A stretch of DNA of 38,664 nucleotides from an uncultured Dorea sp. (GCA_910585725.1 CAJUFA010000031.1:1-38664), one strand, 5' to 3'; counted from the stretch's first letter, positions 7,005 to 14,956 are shown. Numbers and translations: made by a program. Notes: generated by a model from the sequence alone, not told the origin.

Positions 7005-7616
7005 ATGATGAGTAATGAGAAGTTACATAACAATCAAATCGGACTTAGAATCCGTACTGCTCGAAAAGAAAAAGGTATCAACCAAACAGAGCTTGCAAAT
7101 TTGTTGGGGAAATCGCTTCGCACAATCCAAAAATATGAAAGCGGAGAAATCGAAGTTTCCATTGCTATGCTCAATGAAATCGCAAAAGTTTTAGACTGCG
7201 AATCCACATATCTTATAGGGTATGATGCCGAGAGAAAACCTTTAGAAAATCTTTCTGATATTATGAATTTCTTATTTCAGTTAGATAAGATAAAGGAACT
7301 TGGCTTCAATATCGAAGTCAAACGCCCTCCACATTATGATGGATGGGAATGTGCTATTACTTTTAATGGCAAAGATGTTTCTACGGAGTTAAATCAGGAT
7401 CTCTGTCTATTCTTGGAAGAATTTGAGGATAAAAGAAATGAAGTCAAAGACTATCAGACAAGTCTTGAATCTTATCAGAAGTGGCAGGATAAAACACTTG
7501 CTTATTACGCAAATGCAAAACTGACCGAAAAAGAAACAGAAGAAATCTCAAACGAAGAACGAATCCAAAGATTTCAAAAAATTATGAACGAGCGGTACGG
7601 TAAGAAAGAGTCCTAA
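7005..7616 (+). CDS. XRE-family repressor of the element
   Basis: A 203-residue protein with an N-terminal Cro/C1 HTH (IGLRIRTARKEKGINQTEL, then SLRTIQKYESGEIEVSIAML, residues about 12-65) and a C-terminal domain of about 110 residues without visible protease residues. It is probably not a LexA-type self-cleaving repressor. It is transcribed rightward ahead of int (23-base gap) and divergently from the small XRE gene, so it likely keeps replication and excision genes off. GAGGTG precedes an ATGATG pair; either ATG could be used. Confidence 0.85.
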   Translation: MMSNEKLHNNQIGLRIRTARKEKGINQTELANLLGKSLRTIQKYESGEIEVSIAMLNEIAKVLDCESTYLIGYDAERKPLENLSDIMNFLFQLDKIKELGFNIEVKRPPHYDGWECAITFNGKDVSTELNQDLCLFLEEFEDKRNEVKDYQTSLESYQKWQDKTLAYYANAKLTEKETEEISNEERIQRFQKIMNERYGKKES

Positions 7617-7639
7617 TTTTTAAGGAGGATTTTTAGAAT

Positions 7640-8737
7640 ATGAAATTACCGAACGGCTACGGAAGTGTAGTAAAACTATCTGGAAAAAGAAGAAAACCTT
7701 GGATGGTTCGTAAAACCACAGGCTATCGCATTGATCCAGTCAAAGAAAAGAAAGTAAATGAATATATCATTATTGGATATGCCGCCACAAAAACTGAGGG
7801 GTTACAAATGCTGGCTGATTATAACCGGAATCCTTATGATACGAAGGCAGCCAAAATGACTTTTGAGGATGTGTATGAGGAATGGTCTAAGAAAAAATTT
7901 CCTACGGTATCCGAAAGCAATATCAAAGGATACAAGGCATCTTACAAAACCTGTGGCATTCTTTACACTCGAGTTTTTAAGGATTTAAAACTGGCAGACT
8001 TACAACAGGTTATTGACACCTGCGGAAAGAATTTTCCCACATTGAAGAAAATCAAAATCCTGTTTAACCAGTTATATGAATTTGCATTAAAGAATGACAT
8101 CTGCAACAAAGATTATTCTACTTTTGTTGAGATCGCCCAGTACAAAGACCGCAATCCAAACAAGCATACACGTACAAAATTCACAAAAGAAGAAGTTGCA
8201 AAAGTCTGGACAATGAAAGAAGATAAATATTATCAGATTATCCTCATGCTGCTCTATAATGGCACACGTATCTCTGAATTTCTTGATTTGAAGAAAGAAA
8301 ATGTGCATTTGGAAGAACAGTATTTTGATGTAATTGACAGCAAAACAGAAAACGGAATCCGAAAAGTTCCGATTGCTGATAAGCTCCTGCCTTACTATAA
8401 AGACTGGTATAATTCTTGTCCTGATTGCGAATATCTTCTTCATACAGAGGATGGCAAAAGATTTCTTTATCGCAATTACTATGACAGCTATTGGACTCCT
8501 CTTGTGGAACAGATTGGAATTGACCGTACACCACATTGTACCCGACATACCTGTATTTCCATGTTATCGGAAGCTGGTGTTCAGGATACAACAATCAAGA
8601 AAATTGTGGGGCACTCCGGTGCTATGACTTTGACAGAAAAAGTTTATACTCACTTAGATATGCAGGTTCTTGTAGACGCAATCAACAAAACCTTAGAAAA
8701 TGAGGACAGCGTAACTGCCGATACAAAATCTGCATAA
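7640..8737 (+). CDS. int: tyrosine recombinase (integrase) of the element
   Basis: A 365-residue phage-type integrase. Catalytic residues read as Arg210 (YNGTRISE), Lys235 (SKTENG), His299/Arg302 (PHCTRH), His325 (VGHSG) and nucleophile Tyr336 (VYTHLD). An N-terminal arm-binding domain (residues 1-60) and a core-binding SAM-like domain (about 73-160) precede the catalytic domain. It is the last gene before the element's right end and points at the 3' end of rpsI, a known integration site of tyrosine-recombinase elements in Firmicutes. AAGGAGG lies about 11 bases upstream of the ATG. Confidence 0.95.
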   Translation: MKLPNGYGSVVKLSGKRRKPWMVRKTTGYRIDPVKEKKVNEYIIIGYAATKTEGLQMLADYNRNPYDTKAAKMTFEDVYEEWSKKKFPTVSESNIKGYKASYKTCGILYTRVFKDLKLADLQQVIDTCGKNFPTLKKIKILFNQLYEFALKNDICNKDYSTFVEIAQYKDRNPNKHTRTKFTKEEVAKVWTMKEDKYYQIILMLLYNGTRISEFLDLKKENVHLEEQYFDVIDSKTENGIRKVPIADKLLPYYKDWYNSCPDCEYLLHTEDGKRFLYRNYYDSYWTPLVEQIGIDRTPHCTRHTCISMLSEAGVQDTTIKKIVGHSGAMTLTEKVYTHLDMQVLVDAINKTLENEDSVTADTKSA

Positions 8738-8742
8738 CAAAA

Positions 8743-8788
8743 AGGACACTCTCCAGTGTCTATCACCGAAAAGTGTCCTATATTTTTT
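8743..8788. terminator. bidirectional terminator between int and rpsI
   Basis: AGGACACT (8743-8750) pairs with AGTGTCCT (8772-8779). Reading right, it is followed by ATATTTTTT; reading left, by TTTTTG. A shorter competing hairpin, GACACT/AGTGTC (8745-8760), uses the same left arm. The structure can stop int transcripts and also rpsI readthrough entering the element. Confidence 0.75.
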
Positions 8789-8798
8789 AGATATTTTT

Positions 8799-8831
8799 GT
8801 TGCAAACGTGTTGCAAATGCGTTGCGAACTG
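8799..8831. repeat. three tandem 11-base repeats, candidate integrase arm sites
   Basis: GTTGCAAACGT, GTTGCAAATGC and GTTGCGAACTG follow one another without a gap. They lie between int and the rpsI junction, about 90 bases from the probable crossover, where Tn916- and lambda-type integrases bind arm-type sites with their N-terminal domain. Function is inferred from position and repetition. Confidence 0.55.
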
Positions 8832-8925
8832 AGTAAATTCCACCGCTTTTCACCACATCTGACAACTCCACAAGTCCTTGTAAAACAAGGATTTGAACGT
8901 GAATCTGAGTTCCGAAGATTATCTC
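8832..8925. other. right attachment region at the rpsI 3' end
   Basis: The element ends at or within the 3' end of rpsI, whose stop codon is at 8919-8921. The junction cannot be fixed to the base because the left copy of the core lies outside the window. A 6-bp inverted repeat TCCTTG/CAAGGA (8875-8891) lies just outside the gene. The S9 C-terminus reads normally (ARRAPQFSKR), so integration left the coding sequence intact or replaced it with an equivalent end. Confidence 0.55.
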
Positions 8926-9311
8926 TTACTGAACTGCGGTGCACGACGTGCTGCTTTGAGACCGTATTTCTTACGCTCTTTCATACGTGGATCACGTGTC
9001 AGGAATCCTGCTTTCTTAAGCACCGGTCTATAATCCGGATCTGCCTCGAGAAGCGCTCTTGCAATACCGTGACGGATCGCTCCTGCCTGTCCTGTGTATC
9101 CGCCTCCCTTTACATTCACGATGACGTCGAACTTTCCGTCTGTTTCTGTTGCAACCAACGGCTGACGTACAACAACCTTCAGCGTCTCAAGTCCAAGATA
9201 TTCGTCAATATCTCTCTTATTTATCGTAACCTTACCTGTACCTGGTACTAAATATACTCTTGCGATTGATTTTTTTCTTCTTCCTGTTCCATAGAATCTT
9301 GCATTAGCCAC
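8919..9311 (-). CDS. rpsI: 30S ribosomal protein S9
   Basis: A 130-residue S9, complete: it opens ANARFYGTGRRKKSIARVYL after the initiator and ends in the universal RRAPQFSKR, whose C-terminal tail reaches the P-site tRNA. The start is GTG at 9311 with AAAGGAGG 7-8 bases before it. It is the second gene of the rplM-rpsI operon (26-base gap). Its 3' end is the integration site of the element on the left. Confidence 0.98.
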   Translation of the reverse strand: MANARFYGTGRRKKSIARVYLVPGTGKVTINKRDIDEYLGLETLKVVVRQPLVATETDGKFDVIVNVKGGGYTGQAGAIRHGIARALLEADPDYRPVLKKAGFLTRDPRMKERKKYGLKAARRAPQFSKR

Positions 9312-9337
9312 TGTAATATCCTCCTTTCAGACTTTTC

Positions 9338-9766
9338 CTACAATTTCAGTTCTACCGGTTTCTGAGCCTGCTGTTTATGCTCCGGTCCGGCATACACGTG
9401 AAGTTTCTTAATCATAGCTCTTCCCAAAGGTCCTTTTGGAAGCATACCCTTAACGGCAAGTTCAATTACCTTCTCTGGCTTCTTGTCCATCATCTCTGCC
9501 AGCGTAGTCTCTTTCATTCCGCCCACATAGTCTGAATGATGATAATATATCTTCTGATCCATCTTCTTACCGGTTACCTTGATCTTCTCGGCATTTACAA
9601 TGATCACATAATCACCGGTATCAACATGCGGTGTAAATTCCGGCTTATTCTTTCCTCTTAAGATCTTAGCTACTTCTGACGTCAAACGACCTAATGTACA
9701 TCCCGCCGCGTCAACTACATACCATTTTCTCTCAATCTTATCTGGATTCGCCATATAAGTTTTCAT
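9338..9766 (-). CDS. rplM: 50S ribosomal protein L13
   Basis: A 142-residue L13, with KWYVVDAAGCTLGRLTSEVA, the HVDTGDYVIIVNAEKI core and the KGMLPKGPLGRAMIKKLHVY signature. An upstream in-frame ATG exists at 9790, but AGGAGGT lies 7 bases before the ATG at 9766, and L13 normally begins MKTYMA. It is the first gene of the operon, behind a strong promoter and a probable autoregulatory leader. Confidence 0.98.
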   Translation of the reverse strand: MKTYMANPDKIERKWYVVDAAGCTLGRLTSEVAKILRGKNKPEFTPHVDTGDYVIIVNAEKIKVTGKKMDQKIYYHHSDYVGGMKETTLAEMMDKKPEKVIELAVKGMLPKGPLGRAMIKKLHVYAGPEHKQQAQKPVELKL

Positions 9767-9769
9767 CGG

Positions 9770-9911
9770 TTTACCTCCTAAATGAGTCATTCACATATTC
9801 ATGATAATTATATATGGAAAATCTGACACATACAGTTTCCCACATATAGCTGTATCGAAATCAGAAAGGCTCCGGGGCTTTGGTTCCTTCCTGTTTCCCT
9901 TTTCGTCATAC
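9770..9911 (-). ncRNA. candidate L13 (rplM) leader RNA
   Basis: About 140 bases of 5' untranslated RNA precede rplM. They contain an interrupted hairpin at 9823-9864 (CTGA/TCAG outer and ATACAG/CTGTAT inner pairs) and a smaller GC-rich hairpin near 9865-9882. Firmicutes commonly carry an L13-binding leader in this position that lets L13 repress its own operon. Assignment rests on position and hairpins; I could not align it to the known family. Confidence 0.5.
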
Positions 9912-9917
9912 TGTTAA

Positions 9918-9946
9918 ATTATATTATACGCCGCCACGTGTGTCAA
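9918..9946 (-). promoter_or_regulatory. rplM-rpsI promoter
   Basis: Read leftward, TTGACA (9941-9946) and TATAAT (9918-9923) are both perfect consensus boxes with 17 bases between them. A second TATAAT overlaps at 9923-9928 but would be spaced only 12 bases. Upstream AT tracts at 9947-10000 may add an UP element. Confidence 0.85.
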
Positions 9947-9959
9947 CCATTTTCTTCTA

Positions 9960-9994
9960 GATTTTTACATAGATTTTACATAGATTTATACATA
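9960..9994. repeat. AT-rich tandem repeats upstream of the rplM promoter
   Basis: Three imperfect 11-12-base units (GATTTTTACATA, GATTTTACATA, GATTTATACATA) lie just upstream of the ribosomal promoter. The roughly helical period and A/T tracts fit an UP element or a curved activator region. No gene is present between here and 10012. Confidence 0.4.
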
Positions 9995-10012
9995 TAATTT
10001 CAACTTTCCATT

Positions 10013-10465
10013 TCAGCAACGGGTGATCTCACCCTCCATATTTAAAACCATAACCTCCGACTCGCATCCATTATGATACTGCGGACACTCTATACATTTT
10101 GTCACAAACGGCGCTTCCTCTCTCGAAACCACCCCAAACCCAAATCTCTCATAAAATTCCGGAACCTTTGCGGTAAGCCAGAGTCTCTTTGCTCCCCTCC
10201 GTCCGGCCTCGTCCATTACCGCCCTTACAAGCCGCGTACCATATCCTTTCCCTCTAAACTCCTCTTCCACGGCTACGCACCTGAGTATGTATTCTCTATG
10301 ATCACAGCAAAGTCCGGATGCTCCGATTCGTCTGCCGCTTTTCTCATCAAGCAGTTCAAAACAAGTCAGAAAACCTTCCGGCCGGGGATCCTTCGGGCTA
10401 ATCTCCAGCCCCGCTCTTACGAACAGATCCACCAGCGCTTCATAATCCATAGTTTTTCTTAACAT
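10013..10465 (-). CDS. GNAT-family N-acetyltransferase
   Basis: A 150-residue single-domain acetyltransferase. The acetyl-CoA motif VAVEEEFRGKGYGTRLV (about residues 69-85, R-G-K-G-Y-G loop) is clear, followed by GAKRLWLTAKVPEFYERFGF, as in many GNATs. The substrate is unknown. The tail contains a small Cys cluster (CIECPQYHNGC), which could bind metal. AAGGAG lies 5 bases before the ATG. It is divergent from the GH13 gene and not in an operon with the ribosomal genes, which have their own promoter. Confidence 0.85.
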   Translation of the reverse strand: MLRKTMDYEALVDLFVRAGLEISPKDPRPEGFLTCFELLDEKSGRRIGASGLCCDHREYILRCVAVEEEFRGKGYGTRLVRAVMDEAGRRGAKRLWLTAKVPEFYERFGFGVVSREEAPFVTKCIECPQYHNGCESEVMVLNMEGEITRC

Positions 10466-10518
10466 GAAACTCCTTCCTCCCGATTACACAGACAATATAT
10501 TTCTTTACTGATTTTGAC

Positions 10519-10549
10519 TATAGCATATTCCCAATATTTTTGCTATAAT
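10519..10549 (+). promoter_or_regulatory. extended -10 promoter with inverted repeat before the GH13 gene
   Basis: TGCTATAAT (10541-10549) is an extended -10 box. TATAGCA (10519-10525) and TGCTATA (10541-10547) form a 7-bp inverted repeat 15 bases apart that covers the promoter, a possible operator. A second TATAAT occurs near 10566. Confidence 0.45.
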
Positions 10550-10625
10550 ATCCTCGGATTTTATTTATAATCAATACTCATGTATTGACACATAACAGCA
10601 AGACAGAAAGTGAGGTATTAATATC

Positions 10626-11936
10626 ATGTGGGCTTATAATGGAGTATTTTATCAGATATATCCCATTGGATTCTGCGGAGCGCCCGTTCATAACGACGGG
10701 GAATGTGTACCCCGGATTCGAAAATTACTGGACTGGTCAGAATATCTTGGCAATCTTGGGATAGACTCTATTCTGCTGAATCCGATCTTTGAATCAGACA
10801 ATCACGGCTATGATACCCGTGATTTCAGACAGATTGACTGTCGCCTCGGTACAAACGAAGATTTTACAGAAGTCTGCCAAAGTCTTCATGAGCACGGTGT
10901 GAAGATCGTCCTGGACGGCGTCTTTAACCATGTGGGACGTGGATTCTGGGCTTTCAAGGATGTTCAGGAGAAGAAGTGGGACTCTCCGTATAAGGATTGG
11001 TTCCATATTAATTTTGACGGTAACAGCGGATACAACGACGGATTCTGGTACGAAGGCTGGGAAGGCCATTTTGAACTGGTGAAGCTGAATCTCCAGAACC
11101 CTGCCGTTGTTGATTACCTCCTGGAATGCGTTAAGTTTTGGGTAGACACATTCGGCATAGACGGACTGCGCCTGGACGTTGCCTATTGTCTGGATCGTAA
11201 TTTCATGAAGAGACTGCGTTCCTATGTCCAAGAGCTTAAAGATGACTTCGTGTTGATCGGAGAGGTGCTCTTCGGGGATTACAACCTGATCGTAAACGAC
11301 GAGATGCTGCATAGCTGCACGAACTATGAATGCTATAAGGGTATCTATTCCAGTTTCAATTCGATGAACCTGTTTGAGATCGCCCACTCGCTGCACCGCC
11401 AGTTCGGCGCCGACCAGTGGTGTATCTACCGGGGCAAACATCTGATGACCTTCGTTGACAACCATGACGTCACAAGACTAGCCAGCATCCTGACGAATAA
11501 AAAACATATCCCGCTGGCATACGGGCTTCTTCTTGGAATGCCGGGTATCCCTTGTCTGTATTATGGAAGTGAATGGGGCGAGACCGGCGAGAAAGCGCCC
11601 GACAATGATTACGCGTTAAGACCATGCTTCGAGGAACCGAAACCGAATGAACTTACTGAATATATCCAGAATCTCATCAAGGTACGGCAGAACAGCGACG
11701 CCATCTGCAACGGCGCTTACAGGAATGTTGTAATCCAGAACCATCAGCTGATCTTCGAACGGCGCACCGATAAAGAACGTGTGTTGGTTGCAATCAACGC
11801 GTCGGATTCACCATATACGGCGCATCATCAGGACCTGAACGGCAGCGCTTTAGACCTGCAGACAGATGATGAGGTAAGTATGAACGGTCAGTTAGAACTG
11901 CCGGCATATAGCGTGCAGTATCTCAAGATGATGTAA
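10626..11936 (+). CDS. GH13 alpha-amylase-family glycoside hydrolase, intracellular
   Basis: A 436-residue alpha-glucan-active enzyme without signal peptide, so cytoplasmic. The (beta/alpha)8 motifs are: region I DGVFNHVG (97-104), region II GLRLDVA with nucleophile Asp184, region III IGEV with acid/base Glu213, and region IV FVDNHD with Asp281. A short C-terminal beta domain follows. The size and the opening FYQIYPIGFCGAP resemble short cyclomaltodextrinase or oligosaccharide-acting members. The exact substrate cannot be read. No transporter or other sugar gene is adjacent, so it is a stand-alone gene. Confidence 0.9.
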   Translation: MWAYNGVFYQIYPIGFCGAPVHNDGECVPRIRKLLDWSEYLGNLGIDSILLNPIFESDNHGYDTRDFRQIDCRLGTNEDFTEVCQSLHEHGVKIVLDGVFNHVGRGFWAFKDVQEKKWDSPYKDWFHINFDGNSGYNDGFWYEGWEGHFELVKLNLQNPAVVDYLLECVKFWVDTFGIDGLRLDVAYCLDRNFMKRLRSYVQELKDDFVLIGEVLFGDYNLIVNDEMLHSCTNYECYKGIYSSFNSMNLFEIAHSLHRQFGADQWCIYRGKHLMTFVDNHDVTRLASILTNKKHIPLAYGLLLGMPGIPCLYYGSEWGETGEKAPDNDYALRPCFEEPKPNELTEYIQNLIKVRQNSDAICNGAYRNVVIQNHQLIFERRTDKERVLVAINASDSPYTAHHQDLNGSALDLQTDDEVSMNGQLELPAYSVQYLKMM

Positions 11937-11962
11937 TCTTTCCGCATAGACGTAAGAATAAT

Positions 11963-12059
11963 GGGTTGTTGTAATATGCCGGCTCCATTTAACATACGGC
12001 GCAATTTCATTGATATATGCCGCCGTATGTCATGGAACTGCTGCATCCTGCAACAACCC
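11963..12059. terminator. long imperfect hairpin between convergent genes
   Basis: Two arms of about 39 bases (11963-12001 and 12021-12059) fold together. The outer 9 bp (GGGTTGTTG/CAACAACCC) and inner 10 bp (ACATACGGCG/CGCCGTATGT) are perfect, with mismatches and small bulges between. Rightward it ends in CTTTTAC. It sits in the gap of the convergent GH13 and tyrS genes and probably terminates both. It is longer than a usual terminator. Confidence 0.6.
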
Positions 12060-12065
12060 CTTTTA

Positions 12066-13289
12066 CTATTTCATAACAACTTTCCTGAAATTCTTCTTTC
12101 CTTTCTTTAATACGATTCCTTCACCAGAAAGATTTTCCGGCGTATACGCCGCATAGATATCTGAAACCTTTTCCCCGTCGACAGCCACGCCGCCCTGAGT
12201 TACCGCGCGTCGCGCGTCGGATTTACTGGAAACCAGACCCGATTTTACCAGCATCGTAAGAATATCGATCTTACCATCCGCCATGTCTGCCTCCGTCAGC
12301 TCCGCCATCGGCATATCTGCTGCCGCGCCCTGGCTGAACAGTTCCTTTGCCGCATCCATTGCTTTCTTCGCTTCTTCTTCGCCATGAACCATCTTCGTAA
12401 GCTCGAATGCCAGAATCTCCTTTGCCTGATTAAGCTGCGCGCCCTCCCAGGCGTCCATCTTATCAATCTCTTCCAACGGAAGGAACGTCAGCATCCGAAT
12501 ACACCGCAGGACATCTGCATCCGCCACATTCCTCCAGTACTGGTAGAATTCAAAAGGAGTCGTCTTCTCAGGATCAAGCCATACGGCGCCTTTCTGGGTC
12601 TTTCCCATCTTCTTTCCTTCTGAATTCAGAAGCAATGTGATCGTCATGGCGCTTGCATTCTTGCCAAGCTTGCGGCGGATCAGTTCCGTTCCCCCTAACA
12701 TATTGCTCCACTGATCGTCGCCGCCAAACTGCAGATTACATCCGTATTTCTGGAACAATGCATAGAAATCATAACTCTGCATGATCATGTAATTAAATTC
12801 CAGGAAACTCAAGCCCTTTTCCATTCTCTGCTTGTAACATTCTGCCGTCAGCATGCGGTTCACACTGAAATGCGCCCCCACTTCACGCAGCACCTCAATA
12901 TAATTCAGCTCCTTCAGCCAATCTGCATTATTAACCATCAGAGCTTTCCCTTCCGAGAAATCAATGAAACGGCTCATCTGCTTCTTGAAGCAGTCACAAT
13001 TATGCTGAATCGTCTCTTCTGTCATCATCTGGCGCATATCGGTTCTTCCTGAAGGATCGCCGATCATTGCAGTACCCCCGCCAATCAGCGCGATCGGCCT
13101 GTTTCCGGCTTCCTGCAGGCGTTTCATCAGGCATAACGCCATAAAATGTCCCACATGGAGACTGTCTGCAGTCGGATCAAATCCGATATAAAAAGTCGCT
13201 TTCCCGTTATTGATCAGATCTCTGATTTCTTCTTCATCCGTTACCTGAGCGATCAGTCCTCTCGCCCTGAGTTCTTCATAGATTCCCAT
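12066..13289 (-). CDS. tyrS: tyrosyl-tRNA synthetase
   Basis: A 407-residue class I synthetase that charges tRNA-Tyr. The HIGH motif appears as HVGH within GFDPTADSLHVGHFMAL and the KMSKS motif as KMGKT. A C-terminal S4 RNA-binding domain is present (residues about 340-405, SKSDARRAVTQGGVAVDG). The ATG at 13289 starts MGIYEELRARGL and has GAGGAG upstream. A longer in-frame reading back to 13520 runs through the T-box leader and is not a real protein extension. Confidence 0.97.
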   Translation of the reverse strand: MGIYEELRARGLIAQVTDEEEIRDLINNGKATFYIGFDPTADSLHVGHFMALCLMKRLQEAGNRPIALIGGGTAMIGDPSGRTDMRQMMTEETIQHNCDCFKKQMSRFIDFSEGKALMVNNADWLKELNYIEVLREVGAHFSVNRMLTAECYKQRMEKGLSFLEFNYMIMQSYDFYALFQKYGCNLQFGGDDQWSNMLGGTELIRRKLGKNASAMTITLLLNSEGKKMGKTQKGAVWLDPEKTTPFEFYQYWRNVADADVLRCIRMLTFLPLEEIDKMDAWEGAQLNQAKEILAFELTKMVHGEEEAKKAMDAAKELFSQGAAADMPMAELTEADMADGKIDILTMLVKSGLVSSKSDARRAVTQGGVAVDGEKVSDIYAAYTPENLSGEGIVLKKGKKNFRKVVMK

Positions 13290-13407
13290 AGTGCTCCTCT
13301 TCCTCCTGTTCTTGCTTTCTTTTCTCTGCTTCCCCTTCATATAAATATACGGCAGAATACAGTCATCCATATGCTGCATGGGACGGTATATAAAAGCATA
13401 ATGACAT

Positions 13408-13757
13408 AAAAAAACCGTCCCTATCATTAAAATAAGGACGGATATAATCTCCGTGGTACCACCTTGATTCGCCAGGCATTCACATGCCCGACCTCTGCAA
13501 GTTGCGTGTTCACAACTCATGCACGGTAACGTGTGCCCTCCGTCACAGCCTACTCATTATACGCCTGCCCTCTCATGTCCTGCAGCCGTGTACCCCTTTT
13601 CGGTGTGCAGCTCCGAGATGTATTCATAATCCATTCCTTCATGCGCCTCTCACCAACCGGCCGCTCTCTGTATGGGTGTATAGAATTATTACTTCTTCTC
13701 TTCTAAGCCTTTTGTCTGTCTGATTTATAAGCATCTATGACTTTCGTCTTTCCGCCT
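13408..13757 (-). ncRNA. tyrosine T-box leader of tyrS
   Basis: A classic T-box riboswitch. The T-box sequence AAGGTGGTACCACG is at 13452-13465, whose UGGU pairs with the ACCA end of uncharged tRNA-Tyr. The terminator stem CCGTCC/GGACGG (13415-13420, 13436-13441) is followed by seven T residues (13408-13414). In stem I the specifier codon TAC (13620-13622) sits in the context GAATACATCTCGGAG, and a GGTTGGTGAGAGGC-type distal loop is recognisable. Uncharged tRNA-Tyr would stabilise the antiterminator and switch tyrS on. This accounts for most of the 509 bases between tyrS and the next gene. Confidence 0.93.
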
Positions 13758-13764
13758 GAATAGA

Positions 13765-13793
13765 ATCCTACCGTATTTCTCACATTTTGTCAA
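13765..13793 (-). promoter_or_regulatory. tyrS promoter
   Basis: Read leftward, TTGACA (13788-13793) and TAGGAT (13765-13770) are 17 bases apart, immediately after the stop codon of the upstream kinase-fold gene. Transcription would begin near 13757 and include the whole T-box leader. Confidence 0.8.
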
Positions 13794-13798
13794 GCCGA

Positions 13799-14956
13799 TT
13801 ATTGTATATCTATCTTATACAATACGGTCTCATGATGATTCACACCTATCTTATAATAACCGCACAGATACCGGTCCGTCTCTTTATCCCCTGTATCCAC
13901 CAGCATAGGGGCGCTCCTGAGGCTTACTAGCTTTTCTTTCGTGACAGCCAGTATCAGATTCTCCTTTGTAACCATTCTAATGATCCTGGGGCTGATCTGC
14001 TGGTTTCCTCTTCCGAAGAGGAATCCGCTGCCTCCTAAGCAGGTTACAATAATCTTCGCCGGGGCTCCTTCCTCTAACAGCCTGAAGATCCTTCTCTCAT
14101 CTCCATCTTTTAAGACGATCCTTCTCCCTCTTGCCACGTCGACTCCCCGGAGCGTCCCCTCTCCTTCCAATCTCTCCTTCAGGCAATAGGTAGTTCCCCC
14201 CGGACCGATAATATAGAAGAAATCCTCCTCCATGGCAGAAAGGATATAATCGGCAAGCTCTTCCCTGCCTGATACGTCTCCCCGGCATATTTCTTTCCCT
14301 TTCTGTATCCTGATACCGTCGCTTATACACTGCAGGAATCCGTATAAGACCAGGCTTACAGACGGATTTTCCAAATCCTTCTCATCGATATCCATTATTT
14401 CCCGGTATTCAAAATTCATCTGTCGCCCGCGGACAAAATCTCTGAGCAGAGTACCCGCCTGATAAGGACTCACGGCATAGCAGGCAGAATACATCTTTAC
14501 CCCTGCCGGAACGGCCAGGACCGGCACATGAGCCTCCACCGCCTCATAAATATCTCTCGCCGTGCCGTCCCCGCCGCAGAAGACCAGCAGATCTATCCCT
14601 TGATCCTTTAAAAGCTTCGCATAACGCAGCGTGTCTTCTCTCGTAGTAACTTCTCTTTCCTTCGGCGCTTTTTCGCCAATAATCTCTCTATCCGAAAGTC
14701 TTCCTGTTCTAATCTTCTCATACGGTATATTCGCCGCCGCAAGGATGTCTCCGCCCATCTCACCCTCCGGAGCAATCACGCGCAGGTCCTCTTCTTCCCT
14801 GACCTGTTTGATACATTCATATGCACGTGTTCCCGCCGTCTTTTTGTAACCAAGCCGGGCCGCGATCCCGCGCCTCTCGGCGCGGTCGCTTCCTTTCATT
14901 CCTGCCTGTCCTCCAAGCCCGGCAACCGGATTAACGAGAAACCCTATTTTCTTCAT
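13799..14956 (-). CDS. AcoX-type ATP-NAD kinase-fold protein
   Basis: A 385-residue protein of the COG3199/AcoX family, related to NAD kinases and diacylglycerol kinases. The nucleotide-binding motif LLVFCGGDGTARDIYEAV is at about residues 118-135, and the N-terminal KKIGFLVNPVAGLGG is typical. A long C-terminal beta-rich domain contains FFYIIGPGGTT and KIIVTCLGGSGFLFGRGN. AcoX proteins are found in acetoin operons, but their reaction is not firmly assigned. Here it is the last gene of a leftward cluster, 6 bases after a zinc alcohol dehydrogenase and behind two P-protein-like genes, not E1/E2/E3 acetoin enzymes. Confidence 0.82.
   Translation of the reverse strand: MKKIGFLVNPVAGLGGQAGMKGSDRAERRGIAARLGYKKTAGTRAYECIKQVREEEDLRVIAPEGEMGGDILAAANIPYEKIRTGRLSDREIIGEKAPKEREVTTREDTLRYAKLLKDQGIDLLVFCGGDGTARDIYEAVEAHVPVLAVPAGVKMYSACYAVSPYQAGTLLRDFVRGRQMNFEYREIMDIDEKDLENPSVSLVLYGFLQCISDGIRIQKGKEICRGDVSGREELADYILSAMEEDFFYIIGPGGTTYCLKERLEGEGTLRGVDVARGRRIVLKDGDERRIFRLLEEGAPAKIIVTCLGGSGFLFGRGNQQISPRIIRMVTKENLILAVTKEKLVSLRSAPMLVDTGDKETDRYLCGYYKIGVNHHETVLYKIDIQ

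Noticed and set aside
8799..8831. CRISPR-like repeats
   Set aside because: The three 11-base units are contiguous with no spacers and no cas genes are present.
13290..13520. N-terminal extension of TyrS
   Set aside because: The extension overlaps the T-box and its terminator. The ATG at 13289 has a ribosome site and matches the usual TyrS start.
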